A stretch of 64,000 nucleotides of DNA from Bosea sp. (in: a-proteobacteria) (GTDB lineage Bacteria > Pseudomonadota > Alphaproteobacteria > Rhizobiales > Beijerinckiaceae). Positions 1-7,794 of the stretch are shown here, in pieces. The stretch's first letter is position 1; each line of letters starts with the position of its first letter. Both the position numbers and the translations under genes were made by a program. Location: the NCBI RefSeq assembly GCF_023953965.1, contig NZ_JAMLIX010000002.1, positions 1,331,613 through 1,395,612 of the forward strand. Direction: 5' to 3'. The notes under the pieces were generated by a model. It searched no databases. It worked only from the letters and a program-made list of their open reading frames with translations, and had not been told where the DNA came from.

Positions 1-1
1 T

Positions 2-976
2 CTGGTGACCGGCCGGGCCGCCCCGGTCGCCTATATGACGATCGCGATCCTGACCGCCACCACCTATATCTTCGGCGGGCTGATGCGCGAGCAGGTCTGC
101 ACCTATATGTGCCCCTGGCCGCGCATCCAGGCGGCGATGCTCGACGAGAACTCGCTCACCGTCACCTACAACGCCTGGCGCGGCGAGCAGCGCTCGCGCC
201 ACGCCAAGAAGGCGGCGGCGGCCGGGCAGGCGGTCGGCGACTGCGTCGATTGCAACGCCTGCGTCGCGGTCTGCCCGATGGGCATCGATATCCGCGACGG
301 GCAGCAGCTCGAATGCATCACCTGCGCGCTCTGCATCGACGCCTGCGACAGCGTCATGGACAAGATCGGCAAGGAGCGCGGGCTGATCGCCTATGCGACG
401 CTCGCGCAATACGAATCCAACATGATGCTGGCGACGGCGAACGGAACCACGGCCATCGACCCGCGCAAGGTGCGCGGACCCGACGGCAAGCTCTCCGACA
501 AGGTCGCGACCTTCCATCTGAAGAAGCTGCTGCGGCCGCGCACGCTGGTCTATTTCGGGGCCTGGTCGCTGGTGGGGCTCGGCCTGCTGACCGCGCTCAT
601 GATGCGCGACCGGCTCCAGTTGAACGTCCTGGCCGACCGCAATCCGCAATTCGTCGTGCTGGCGGACGGCTCGATCCGCAACGGCTATACGGTCAAGCTG
701 CTCAACATGATCCCGGAGCTGCGCACGCTTTCCGTGTCGATCAAGGGCCTCGAAGGGGCGGAGATGACCGTCGTCGGCATGCCGCAGGCGGGCGGAACCT
801 CCTTCACCGTCGAGGCGGAGCCCGACCGGCTCAAGACGCTCAGGGTCTATGTGCGCCAGCCGCGTGAGGCTATCACCGGCCCGACGCAGCATTTCACCTT
901 CGTGGTCGAGGACAGGTCGAGCTTCGAAAGCGACCACTACAACGCGACCTTTGAGGCACCGGAGGCGAGCAAATGA
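2..976 (+). CDS. ccoG: cbb3 oxidase assembly protein CcoG/FixG (5' partial)
   Basis: This is the C-terminal two thirds of CcoG, a membrane iron-sulfur protein implicated in copper handling during cbb3-type cytochrome oxidase assembly. The reading frame is open to the left window edge; family members are about 480-500 aa and roughly 324 codons are present, so the real start lies outside. Two ferredoxin-type cysteine clusters are visible (CVDCNACVAVCP, then ECITCALCIDAC). A hydrophobic helix (YFGAWSLVGLGLLTALMM) precedes the periplasmic IG-like C-terminal domain. The stop overlaps the ccoH start (ATGA at 973-976), which indicates translational coupling in a ccoGHIS operon. Confidence 0.95.
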   Translation: MVTGRAAPVAYMTIAILTATTYIFGGLMREQVCTYMCPWPRIQAAMLDENSLTVTYNAWRGEQRSRHAKKAAAAGQAVGDCVDCNACVAVCPMGIDIRDGQQLECITCALCIDACDSVMDKIGKERGLIAYATLAQYESNMMLATANGTTAIDPRKVRGPDGKLSDKVATFHLKKLLRPRTLVYFGAWSLVGLGLLTALMMRDRLQLNVLADRNPQFVVLADGSIRNGYTVKLLNMIPELRTLSVSIKGLEGAEMTVVGMPQAGGTSFTVEAEPDRLKTLRVYVRQPREAITGPTQHFTFVVEDRSSFESDHYNATFEAPEASK

Positions 977-1467
977 GCGTGGCGCGCGGAAAACGGGAGC
1001 TGACCGGCTGGCATGTGCTGGCGATCATGGTGAGCTTCTTCTCGGTCGTCATCGCCGTGAACCTGACCATGGCCTTCTTCGCCCGGTCGAGCTGGACCGG
1101 GCTGATCGTCGACAATGTCCATGTCGCGGGCCGGGAGTTCAACGCCAAGGCGGCGGAAGGCCGCGCCCAGGCGGCGCTCGGCTGGAAGCCTGAGCTCGTC
1201 ATCGCCGATGGCAAGCTCAGCTACCGGCTGGCCGATGCTCAGGGCAAGGCCGTGCCGGCGGCGCAGGCCACGGTGAGCTTCCGGCGGCCCGCCTATGCCT
1301 CCGAGGATCATGAGGTGACGCTGACCCGGCAGCTCGACGGTTCGCTGGCCGCGCCCGTCGAGCTGCGCGACGGCCTCTGGATCGTCGAGATCCGGACCGA
1401 GGCCGGGCTCGAGCGTCCCTATCGCGATGTCCGGCGACTGCAGCTGCGCGGCGGGGCGGTCCAATGA
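973..1467 (+). CDS. fixH: FixH/CcoH family cbb3 oxidase assembly protein
   Basis: This 164-aa protein has one N-terminal transmembrane helix (about residues 13-35, WHVLAIMVSFFSVVIAVNLT) followed by a periplasmic domain, the FixH/CcoH layout. FixH interacts with the cbb3 oxidase and helps its stable assembly. It overlaps ccoG by four bases at its start and ccoI by four at its end (ATGA at 1464-1467), so the genes are translationally coupled. The position between ccoG and ccoI is the classic fixGHIS order and supports the call more strongly than any single residue. Confidence 0.93.
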   Translation: MSVARGKRELTGWHVLAIMVSFFSVVIAVNLTMAFFARSSWTGLIVDNVHVAGREFNAKAAEGRAQAALGWKPELVIADGKLSYRLADAQGKAVPAAQATVSFRRPAYASEDHEVTLTRQLDGSLAAPVELRDGLWIVEIRTEAGLERPYRDVRRLQLRGGAVQ

Positions 1468-3734
1468 GCTGCTGCGCCCCCGGCCTCGGCCAGCACGTCG
1501 AGAGCGGCATCCTGTCGTCGGACGAGCTGCGCCATGCCGCGCGCAGCCTGGGCGATGGAACGGCGCAGGTCGAGCTGTCGGTGCCGGGCGTGCATTGCGG
1601 CGCCTGCATCCACACCGTGGAGCGGGGCCTGTCGCGGCTTGACGGCGTGGTCAGCGCCCGCGTCAACCTGTCGACCAGGCGCGTCAGCGTGCGCTTCCGC
1701 GAGGATAAGATGCCGCCGCTGGCGGAGACCCTGTCCGGGCTCGGTTATCCGCCCCATCTCTTCGACGAGACGAGCATCAGTGGCCGGGAGCGGACGCTGA
1801 CGGAGCTTTTGCGCGCCGTGGCGATCTCCGGCTTCGCCGCCGGCAACGTCATGCTGCTCTCGGTCTCGGTCTGGTCCGGCGCCGACGGGGCGACGCGGGA
1901 TCTGTTCCATTGGGTCTCGGCGCTGATCGCGCTGCCGACGCTCGCCTTCGCGGGCAGGGTCTTCTACCGCTCGGCCTGGAACGCGCTCAGCCATGGCCGC
2001 ATGAACATGGACGTGCCGATCGCCATCGGCGTGACGCTCGCCTATGCGATGAGCCTCTACGAGACCTTCAACCACGCCGAGCACGCCTATTTCGACGCGG
2101 CGGTCACGCTGCTGTTCTTCCTGCTCATCGGCCGCACGCTCGACCATGTGATGCGCGACAGGGCCCGCTCCGCCGTGATGGGGCTGGCGCGGCTGGCCCC
2201 GCGCGGGGCGATCGTGATCGCGCCGGACGGCAGCCGGGAATACCGGCCGGCCGGCGAGATCGAGCCCGGCACCCGGCTAGCGATCGCGGCCGGCGAGCGC
2301 ATCTGCGTCGATGCGCGGGTCACCGCCGGCGCCTCCGAGCTCGACTGCTCGCTGGTCAACGGCGAAAGCTGGCCCCGGCGGGTCGAGCCCGGCGCGCACG
2401 TCCAGGCGGGAACGCTCAACCTCACCGGGCCGCTGACGCTGGAAGCGACGGCACGCGCCGAGGATTCCTTCCTGGCCGAGATGGTGCGCATGATGGAGGC
2501 GGCCGAAGGCGGGCGCACGCGCTACCGGCGCATCGCCGACCGGGTCTCCTCGCTCTACGCGCCGGTCGTGCATCTGACGGCGTTCCTGACCTTCCTCGGC
2601 TGGGTCGCCATCGACGGCGACTGGCACAAGGCGATCACCATCGCGGTCGCCGTGCTGATCATCACCTGCCCCTGCGCGCTGGGGCTGGCGGTGCCGATCG
2701 TGCAGGTGGTCGCGGCGCGGCGCCTGTTCGAGCGCGGCGTGATGGTGCGCGACGGCTCGGCGATGGAACGCCTGGTGGAAGCCGACACGGTGGTGTTCGA
2801 CAAGACCGGGACGCTGACGGCGGGACGTCCCTGGCTGTCCAACCTGGCCGAGATCGAGCCTGCCATGCTCGCGATCGCCGCGGGGCTTGGCGCCCACTCG
2901 CGCCACCCGCTGTCGCAGGCGATCATGCAGGCCGCCGCCGGGCAGGCCGGCGCCGACGATTTCGAGGAGATCTCCGAAATCCCCGGTTTCGGCGTGGAGG
3001 GCCGGGCTCACGGATCGGTCTGGCGGCTCGGCCGGGCCGGCTGGGCGCTGGGCCGGGGCGAGGAGATCGTCGCGACGGACCGGTCCGGTACGATTCTCGC
3101 CCGCGACGGCCGCGCATGCGCCGCGTTCCGGTTCGAGGATGTGCCGAGGACGGATGCGGCGCAAGCGATCCGGGCGCTGCGACAGGCGGGCAAAGCGGTC
3201 GAGATGCTGTCGGGCGATACGCAAGCCGCCTGCCGGCAGGTGGCGGAGAACCTCGGCATTTCGCGTTATGCCGCGGCCCTGCTGCCCTCCGAAAAGGTGG
3301 CGCGCATCGCCGAGATGGCGGCGGACGGCCACAGGACGCTGATGGTCGGCGACGGGCTGAACGACGCACCGGCGCTGGCGGCCGCCCACGTCTCGATGGC
3401 GCCTGCGACGGCGGCCGATATCGGCCGCAACGCCGCCGATTTCGTCTTCCTGCACGACAGCCTCGAGGCCGTGCCGTTCGCCATCGTGATCTCCGAGCGC
3501 GCCGGACAGTTGATCCGCCAGAATATCGGGCTGGCGATCGTCTACAATATCATCGCGGTTCCCATCGCGATCCTGGGCCATGTCACGCCGCTGATCGCGG
3601 CCGTCGCCATGTCGGGGTCGTCGCTCCTGGTCATCGGCAATGCGCTGCGGCTGATCGGGATGCGGGAGCGGCCCGTCCGCGCGGCACGGGGCGCGGCGGC
3701 CATCGATCGTCCCGTGCAAGTGGAGCGGGCGTGA
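1464..3734 (+). CDS. ccoI: CcoI/FixI copper-translocating P1B-type ATPase
   Basis: This is a 756-aa heavy-metal P-type ATPase of the CcoI (CtpA) type, which exports Cu(I) needed for the cbb3 oxidase catalytic subunit. An N-terminal heavy-metal-associated domain carries a Cys pair at residues 45 and 48 (GVHCGAC). The CPC metal-translocation motif is at 402-404 (TCPCALGLAVP), the phosphorylated aspartate at 446 (DKTGTLT), and the hinge motif GDGLNDAPAL is near the C-terminus. The N-terminal CC at residues 3-4 may be an extra metal site. The start ATG overlaps the ccoH stop. The last codons overlap the ccoS start. Confidence 0.96.
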   Translation: MSCCAPGLGQHVESGILSSDELRHAARSLGDGTAQVELSVPGVHCGACIHTVERGLSRLDGVVSARVNLSTRRVSVRFREDKMPPLAETLSGLGYPPHLFDETSISGRERTLTELLRAVAISGFAAGNVMLLSVSVWSGADGATRDLFHWVSALIALPTLAFAGRVFYRSAWNALSHGRMNMDVPIAIGVTLAYAMSLYETFNHAEHAYFDAAVTLLFFLLIGRTLDHVMRDRARSAVMGLARLAPRGAIVIAPDGSREYRPAGEIEPGTRLAIAAGERICVDARVTAGASELDCSLVNGESWPRRVEPGAHVQAGTLNLTGPLTLEATARAEDSFLAEMVRMMEAAEGGRTRYRRIADRVSSLYAPVVHLTAFLTFLGWVAIDGDWHKAITIAVAVLIITCPCALGLAVPIVQVVAARRLFERGVMVRDGSAMERLVEADTVVFDKTGTLTAGRPWLSNLAEIEPAMLAIAAGLGAHSRHPLSQAIMQAAAGQAGADDFEEISEIPGFGVEGRAHGSVWRLGRAGWALGRGEEIVATDRSGTILARDGRACAAFRFEDVPRTDAAQAIRALRQAGKAVEMLSGDTQAACRQVAENLGISRYAAALLPSEKVARIAEMAADGHRTLMVGDGLNDAPALAAAHVSMAPATAADIGRNAADFVFLHDSLEAVPFAIVISERAGQLIRQNIGLAIVYNIIAVPIAILGHVTPLIAAVAMSGSSLLVIGNALRLIGMRERPVRAARGAAAIDRPVQVERA

Positions 3735-3895
3735 CTGTCCTCGTCTATCTCATTCCGGTCGCCCTGCTGCTCGGCGGCGTCGGCCTCGTCGCCTTTCTCT
3801 GGGCCTTGAAGAGCGGCCAGTACGAGGATCTCGACGGCGCGGGCGAACGCATCCTCATCGACAGCGAAGCAGACGACGAGGCTGCGCCACGGTAG
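3731..3895 (+). CDS. ccoS: cbb3 oxidase maturation protein CcoS/FixS
   Basis: This 54-aa protein starts with GTG overlapping the ccoI stop (GTGA). It has one N-terminal transmembrane helix (LIPVALLLGGVGLVAFLWAL) followed by the conserved family signature GQYEDLDGAGERIL and an acidic tail. CcoS is required for insertion of heme and copper cofactors into the cbb3 catalytic subunit. The start is fixed by the short length of the family and by the operon coupling. It is the last gene of the ccoGHIS set. Confidence 0.93.
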   Translation: MTVLVYLIPVALLLGGVGLVAFLWALKSGQYEDLDGAGERILIDSEADDEAAPR

Positions 3896-4014
3896 AGCGG
3901 GCGATCGTGCCGCACTTGAACGCCGGGAGCGATTGCGGTCTTATCCGACGCCGCGCCCCGATGGCTCGGGACGTCGCCAACGCCGCCGAGCCCGTCTGAA
4001 GGAAAGGCTGTCAC

Positions 4015-4707
4015 GTGGGAATGGACCGCAGCGTGCTGCGCAGCGTTCCGCTGTTCGCGGCGATGAGCGATGCCCAGCTCGACCGCATGACGGCACAGGC
4101 CAGCGCGCGCCGGATTCCGCAGGGCGAGGCCGTGTTCGAGCAGGGCGACCCGGCCAAGGCGTTCTATCTTCTGCTGCACGGCCGGCTGAAGGTGACGCAG
4201 GTCACGCGCGACGGCCAGCAGATCATCGTGCGCGTCGTCCATCCGGGCGACCTCTTCGGCTTCACCCGGGCGCTCGGCCGCAGCGACTATCCGGGCACCG
4301 CTACGGCGGCGGTCGACAGCCTGATCGCGAGCTGGCCGACCGAGACCTGGGACGTCTTCGTCGCCGACAACCCGCATCTGGCGATGAACGCGATCCGCAC
4401 CATCGGCCAGCGCCTGGACGAGGCCCATACCCGCATCCGCGAGATGTCGACCGAGGAGGTCGAGCGGCGCGTGGCGCATGCCGTGCTCAGGCTGGTCGAG
4501 CAGGCCGGCCGGCGCGACGATGCGGGCGTGCATGTCGATTTCCCGATCTCGCGGCGCGACATCGCCGAGATGACGGGAACGACGCTGCACACGGTCTCGC
4601 GCATCCTCAGCGCCTGGGAGACGCAAGGGCTGGTCGAGGGCGGCCGCCAGAAGCTCGTGGTCTGCGACGCCGCCGGCCTGAAGCGGCTGGCGGAGAATAC
4701 CGGCTGA
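4015..4707 (+). CDS. Crp/Fnr family regulator, NnrR/FixK-like
   Basis: This 230-aa regulator has an N-terminal cyclic-nucleotide-binding-type barrel (about residues 15-125), a dimerisation helix, and a C-terminal winged helix (about 170-220) with recognition helix TGTTLHTVSRILSAWE. It lacks the N-terminal cysteine cluster of oxygen-sensing FNR, so it is of the FixK/Dnr/NnrR type. Its location between cbb3 assembly genes and a nnrS-pseudoazurin operon favours an NO-responsive NnrR role, but a FixK role cannot be excluded. I chose GTG 4015 after a GGAAAGG ribosome site; ATG 4021 is an alternative. It converges on the FmdE-like gene with one base between stops. Confidence 0.85.
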   Translation: MGMDRSVLRSVPLFAAMSDAQLDRMTAQASARRIPQGEAVFEQGDPAKAFYLLLHGRLKVTQVTRDGQQIIVRVVHPGDLFGFTRALGRSDYPGTATAAVDSLIASWPTETWDVFVADNPHLAMNAIRTIGQRLDEAHTRIREMSTEEVERRVAHAVLRLVEQAGRRDDAGVHVDFPISRRDIAEMTGTTLHTVSRILSAWETQGLVEGGRQKLVVCDAAGLKRLAENTG

Positions 4708-4708
4708 A

Positions 4709-5341
4709 TCAGGCCTCGGCCGCCGGCCAGTCGTAGAGATGGATCAGCTTCGGGTCGTCGGCATGCTCGACCAGCATCCGCCGGACGCGGTCCTGCCAGA
4801 GCGCGGCGAAGCTTTCGAGCCCCTCGGCATCCGCCCGCCCCGCCAAGGCCTGCGCCAGGAGCCCGTCCATCGCCGCCGCATGGGGCACCGCGCCGGTGTC
4901 GATATCGACGACGACGCCGGCCCCGGTGTCGCGGCGGCGCAAGCCGATCGCTCCGTCGATGTCGGCACCGAAATGCAGGAGATCGCGCCGGGCGAAGCGC
5001 CGCGACGGCCCGATCCCGCCGAAACCGGTCTCGGGCGCGGCGCCGGTCAAAAGCGTCGCGACCGAGGCCAATACCCCCGTCGTGCCCTGGCCGGGCTCAC
5101 CGCGCATGAACACCTCGATGCCGCCGCGCTCGGGGATCCCGCCGTCATGGAGGAAGCCGAGCCCGTTGATCACCATCAGATAGGCGCCGGCCACGGCCGG
5201 GCAGGAATGGCCGGTCAGCCTTACGGCGTCCTCATAGCCGTATTCGACGATGCCGCCCGCGCAGGTCCCCAGGAAGGCGGCGAGCGGGTCCCGCACGGTG
5301 AGGCGCGGCGCCTCGGCGAAAAAGGACGGAAAGCGCGTCAT
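4709..5341 (-). CDS. FmdE-like domain protein downstream of nnrS
   Basis: This 210-aa protein contains the motif TGHSCPAVAGAYL near residue 39, reminiscent of the GHxCPG motif of FmdE (formylmethanofuran dehydrogenase subunit E-like) domains. No methanofuran pathway is implied in this setting. No signal peptide or membrane helix is evident. Its start ATG overlaps the nnrS stop (ATGA at 5338-5341), so it is co-translated with nnrS and probably belongs to the same NO-responsive operon. The biochemical role is unknown; a metal- or thiol-binding role is only inferred from the motif. Confidence 0.6.
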   Translation of the reverse strand: MTRFPSFFAEAPRLTVRDPLAAFLGTCAGGIVEYGYEDAVRLTGHSCPAVAGAYLMVINGLGFLHDGGIPERGGIEVFMRGEPGQGTTGVLASVATLLTGAAPETGFGGIGPSRRFARRDLLHFGADIDGAIGLRRRDTGAGVVVDIDTGAVPHAAAMDGLLAQALAGRADAEGLESFAALWQDRVRRMLVEHADDPKLIHLYDWPAAEA

Positions 5342-6546
5342 CGGGCGGCTCCCGCGGCGGAGGGGGCCTTCGCGCCGAGCCGCTCGCCGGTCAGGGCCGG
5401 CCAATAGGCCACCGCGAAGCCGAGGAAGGCCAGCGACCAGCTGAGCCCCGCGACATGCAGCAGCGCAACCGGGCCATGGCCGAGCGCCGAGCAGATCCGC
5501 GCCACCGAGCCGATCACCACCAGGGCGTAGCAGGCCTGTGTGGCGGCAGTGGCGGCAAGCGGGCGCCCGGTATGGCCGAGGGTCGCCCGCGACATCACCG
5601 CCAGCGTCATGGTGCCGAAGGCGCCGGCCGTCCAGGCGTGCAGGCCGGCGCCAGGGCCGGTCAGTCCGAAGCTCGCCGCCGCCGAGAGCGCGAAACCCAG
5701 CGGCACGAAGGCATAGCCGACATGCAGGATGACGAGCAGCGGGTTGCGCCAGGTGCGCTCGCCCGCCCAGCGCGCGAGCCTGACGGCGTTGAGGCCGGCG
5801 CAGAGGATGAGCGCAGCCCCGGTCACGGCCGCGTCCGGCAGGACGACCCACAGGCAAAGCCCGATCGCGCCCGCCGCCAGCACGGCCTTGTCATAGCCGC
5901 CGAAGGGCACCGGCAGGCGCCCCTCCCCGCGCGGCGCCAGCCAGTTGCGCGTGAAGCTCGGCACGATCCGCCCGGCGATCAGCATGAGCAGCATCAGCAC
6001 GACGGCGATGGCGAAGCGGCGGGCATAGTCGGCCCCGCCCCCGAGCGCGGCCTCCGCATGGAAGGCGAGATTGGCCGCGAGCAAGAGGCCGATCAGCAGG
6101 ACGACCTTGAGATTGCGCCAGTTGCGGCCGGCCAAGATCTCGCGCGCGGCGGCACCGGCGAGCAGGGCGAGATAGAGCGCATCGACCGCCATGGCGAGCC
6201 GCCAGCCGATCAGGCCTGAGACCCCGACCGCGACCCGCCCCGCGATCCAGGCCAGGACCAGCACCAGAAGCGGCGTGCCCTGCACGGGCAGCCGTCCGGT
6301 CCAGTTGGGGATGGCGGTCAGCAGGAAGCCGCCGATCGCGGCCGCCTGATAACCGAAGAGCATTTCATGGATATGCCAGTCCACCGGCGCGAAGGCCGTG
6401 GGAACGGTAAGATGGCCGGTGACGAAGACGAGCCAGACCAGGACCGCAAGCCCCGCCTGCAGGGCCGCGAGCAGAAAAAGCGGCCTGAAGCCGTAGGACA
6501 GCAGGGCGGGGCCGTCATAGGCCCGCAGCCTCGGGATCGGCGCCAT
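5338..6546 (-). CDS. nnrS: NnrS family membrane protein
   Basis: This 402-aa polytopic protein has about twelve predicted transmembrane helices. It matches NnrS, a heme- and copper-containing membrane protein that protects cells against nitric oxide stress and is usually activated by NnrR. Typical features include the start region LRAYDGPALLSYGFRPLFLLA and the conserved histidine stretch PVDWHIHEMLFGY. It lies 77 bp downstream of the pseudoazurin gene on the same strand, so both are probably read from the promoter at 7.1 kb. The FmdE-like gene overlaps its stop. Confidence 0.93.
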   Translation of the reverse strand: MAPIPRLRAYDGPALLSYGFRPLFLLAALQAGLAVLVWLVFVTGHLTVPTAFAPVDWHIHEMLFGYQAAAIGGFLLTAIPNWTGRLPVQGTPLLVLVLAWIAGRVAVGVSGLIGWRLAMAVDALYLALLAGAAAREILAGRNWRNLKVVLLIGLLLAANLAFHAEAALGGGADYARRFAIAVVLMLLMLIAGRIVPSFTRNWLAPRGEGRLPVPFGGYDKAVLAAGAIGLCLWVVLPDAAVTGAALILCAGLNAVRLARWAGERTWRNPLLVILHVGYAFVPLGFALSAAASFGLTGPGAGLHAWTAGAFGTMTLAVMSRATLGHTGRPLAATAATQACYALVVIGSVARICSALGHGPVALLHVAGLSWSLAFLGFAVAYWPALTGERLGAKAPSAAGAAR

Positions 6547-6623
6547 GCTAACCTCTCCTGTTCCGACCGGGCGCAGCCCTGGGCCGCGCCCCTGCCCCTT
6601 TCACCTGCCGCACCGCGGCGCGG

Positions 6624-7052
6624 TCACTTTACCTTGGCGATCAGGCCGGCGAAGACCGTCTTCGCCTTGCCCGGATGCTTGGCGGTGGCGGCGGCCTCCA
6701 GATTGGTCGGCTCGCCGACCACGACCAGCGCCACCATGCCCATGCCGTAATGCGGCTTGCACTTGATGCCGTAGACGCCGTCCTTGTTGAAGGTGATGTC
6801 GACCTGCTCGTTCATCTTGCCGATGAAGGGCTCGGCGCCGGCCGGCATCATCTCGGGAACGCTTTCCGCATTGTGGCTCTTGTCGGTGGGCAGGAACTTC
6901 ACCGTGTCGCCCGGTGCGATCTTGATCAGCGCCGGCTCGAACACCATGGCACCGGCCTCGCCCTTGTTGAGCATCTTGACCTCGATCTCCGCCGCATTGG
7001 CACCGGCGGCTGCCAGCGCCATCAGCGCGCCAGCGAGAAACGTCCTGAACAT
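6624..7052 (-). CDS. Pseudoazurin (type 1 blue copper protein)
   Basis: This 142-aa protein has a Sec signal peptide (residues 1-20, cleavage after ANA). The type 1 copper ligands are all present: His60, Cys98, His101 and Met106, which become His40, Cys78, His81 and Met86 in the mature protein, the exact spacing of characterised pseudoazurins. It acts in the periplasm as an electron carrier, commonly to copper nitrite or nitrous oxide reductase. Neither reductase is in this window. It is the first gene of the operon with nnrS. An NnrR-type palindrome is centred 86 bp upstream of its start. Confidence 0.95.
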   Translation of the reverse strand: MFRTFLAGALMALAAAGANAAEIEVKMLNKGEAGAMVFEPALIKIAPGDTVKFLPTDKSHNAESVPEMMPAGAEPFIGKMNEQVDITFNKDGVYGIKCKPHYGMGMVALVVVGEPTNLEAAATAKHPGKAKTVFAGLIAKVK

Positions 7053-7122
7053 CTGCCTTCTCCTTCAATGCAGCAGGCACCTTCCGTCCCTCGCTGCGCT
7101 GCACCATTAACCGGAAGGGCCT

Positions 7123-7154
7123 GCCGCCAATTTGCGAAAACGCAAATTGGCGGC
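7123..7154 (-). promoter_or_regulatory. NnrR/Dnr-type operator upstream of pseudoazurin
   Basis: A perfect inverted repeat has 14-bp arms (GCCGCCAATTTGCG and its complement) around an AAAA spacer. Its centre, TTTGCG-N4-CGCAAA, fits the TTGCG-N4-CGCAA type of site reported for NnrR-like regulators. The dyad centre is 86 bp upstream of the pseudoazurin ATG; a site at -41.5 would put the transcript start near 7097, leaving about 45 bases of leader. No T-tract follows on either strand, so a terminator is unlikely. Confidence 0.7.
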
Positions 7155-7315
7155 GGATTGCGGTGCCCGCGGACCTCGCTTGATACGGCCCGCCTGCCGG
7201 ATCCGCCATTGCTTCGCCGTTATCGGCCCGCCATAACGCGCGGACGCCGGCTCGCGCGCATCGCGCCGATGCCGGGCCCTTCCCCGCCCCGCCGCCCGCC
7301 CGGAGCCCGGCCTTG

Positions 7316-7687
7316 ATGCTTCCGCTTGAAAAGCTGCGCCGCCTCGCCCTGTTCGCGGGCTGGGCTGTCCTGCTCGTGATCCTGATCGCGACGTTGTCGC
7401 CCCTGGGCGCGCGCCCGCATCTTCACGGGCTCAGCGCGAATGCGGAACGCTTCCTCGCCTTTTTCGCCGCCGGCACCACCTTCGCCTTCGCCTATCCCCG
7501 GCAGCGCTGGCGCATCCTCGCCGGGCTCGTCGTCCTCGCCATCGGCCTCGAATGGCTCCAGACCTGGGAGGCCACGCGCCACGGCCTGCCGCGCGACGCG
7601 ATCGTGAAGATCGCCGGCGCCGTGTTCGGCAGCCTCCTTTCCGCCGTCCTCGATTCGATGGCCCAGCGCCGGCGCGACTGCGCCTGA
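7316..7687 (+). CDS. VanZ-like small membrane protein
   Basis: This 123-aa protein has three to four hydrophobic helices and the VanZ-like pattern in which a helix ends in SPLG..PH, followed by NAERFLAFFAAG and a later GLEWLQTWE segment. VanZ-like proteins are integral membrane proteins of poorly defined role, often near envelope or polysaccharide genes, which fits the sugar transferase 107 bp downstream. I chose ATG 7316; a TTG lies one codon earlier. No enzymatic residue can be assigned. Confidence 0.7.
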   Translation: MLPLEKLRRLALFAGWAVLLVILIATLSPLGARPHLHGLSANAERFLAFFAAGTTFAFAYPRQRWRILAGLVVLAIGLEWLQTWEATRHGLPRDAIVKIAGAVFGSLLSAVLDSMAQRRRDCA

Positions 7688-7794
7688 AGCGCCCGGCACG
7701 GGCCTTGCCACGCTGCTCCCGGCGCCGATCCGGCGCCGGTTCCCTGTGCCGGATCGGGACAGGTACGGACCGGCGCGGGCCACCGAGGACTGCA

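Noticed and set aside
7123..7154. Interpretation of the palindrome as a transcription terminator
   Set aside because: It is upstream of, not after, the genes on the minus strand, no gene on the plus strand ends nearby, and no T-tract follows the arms.
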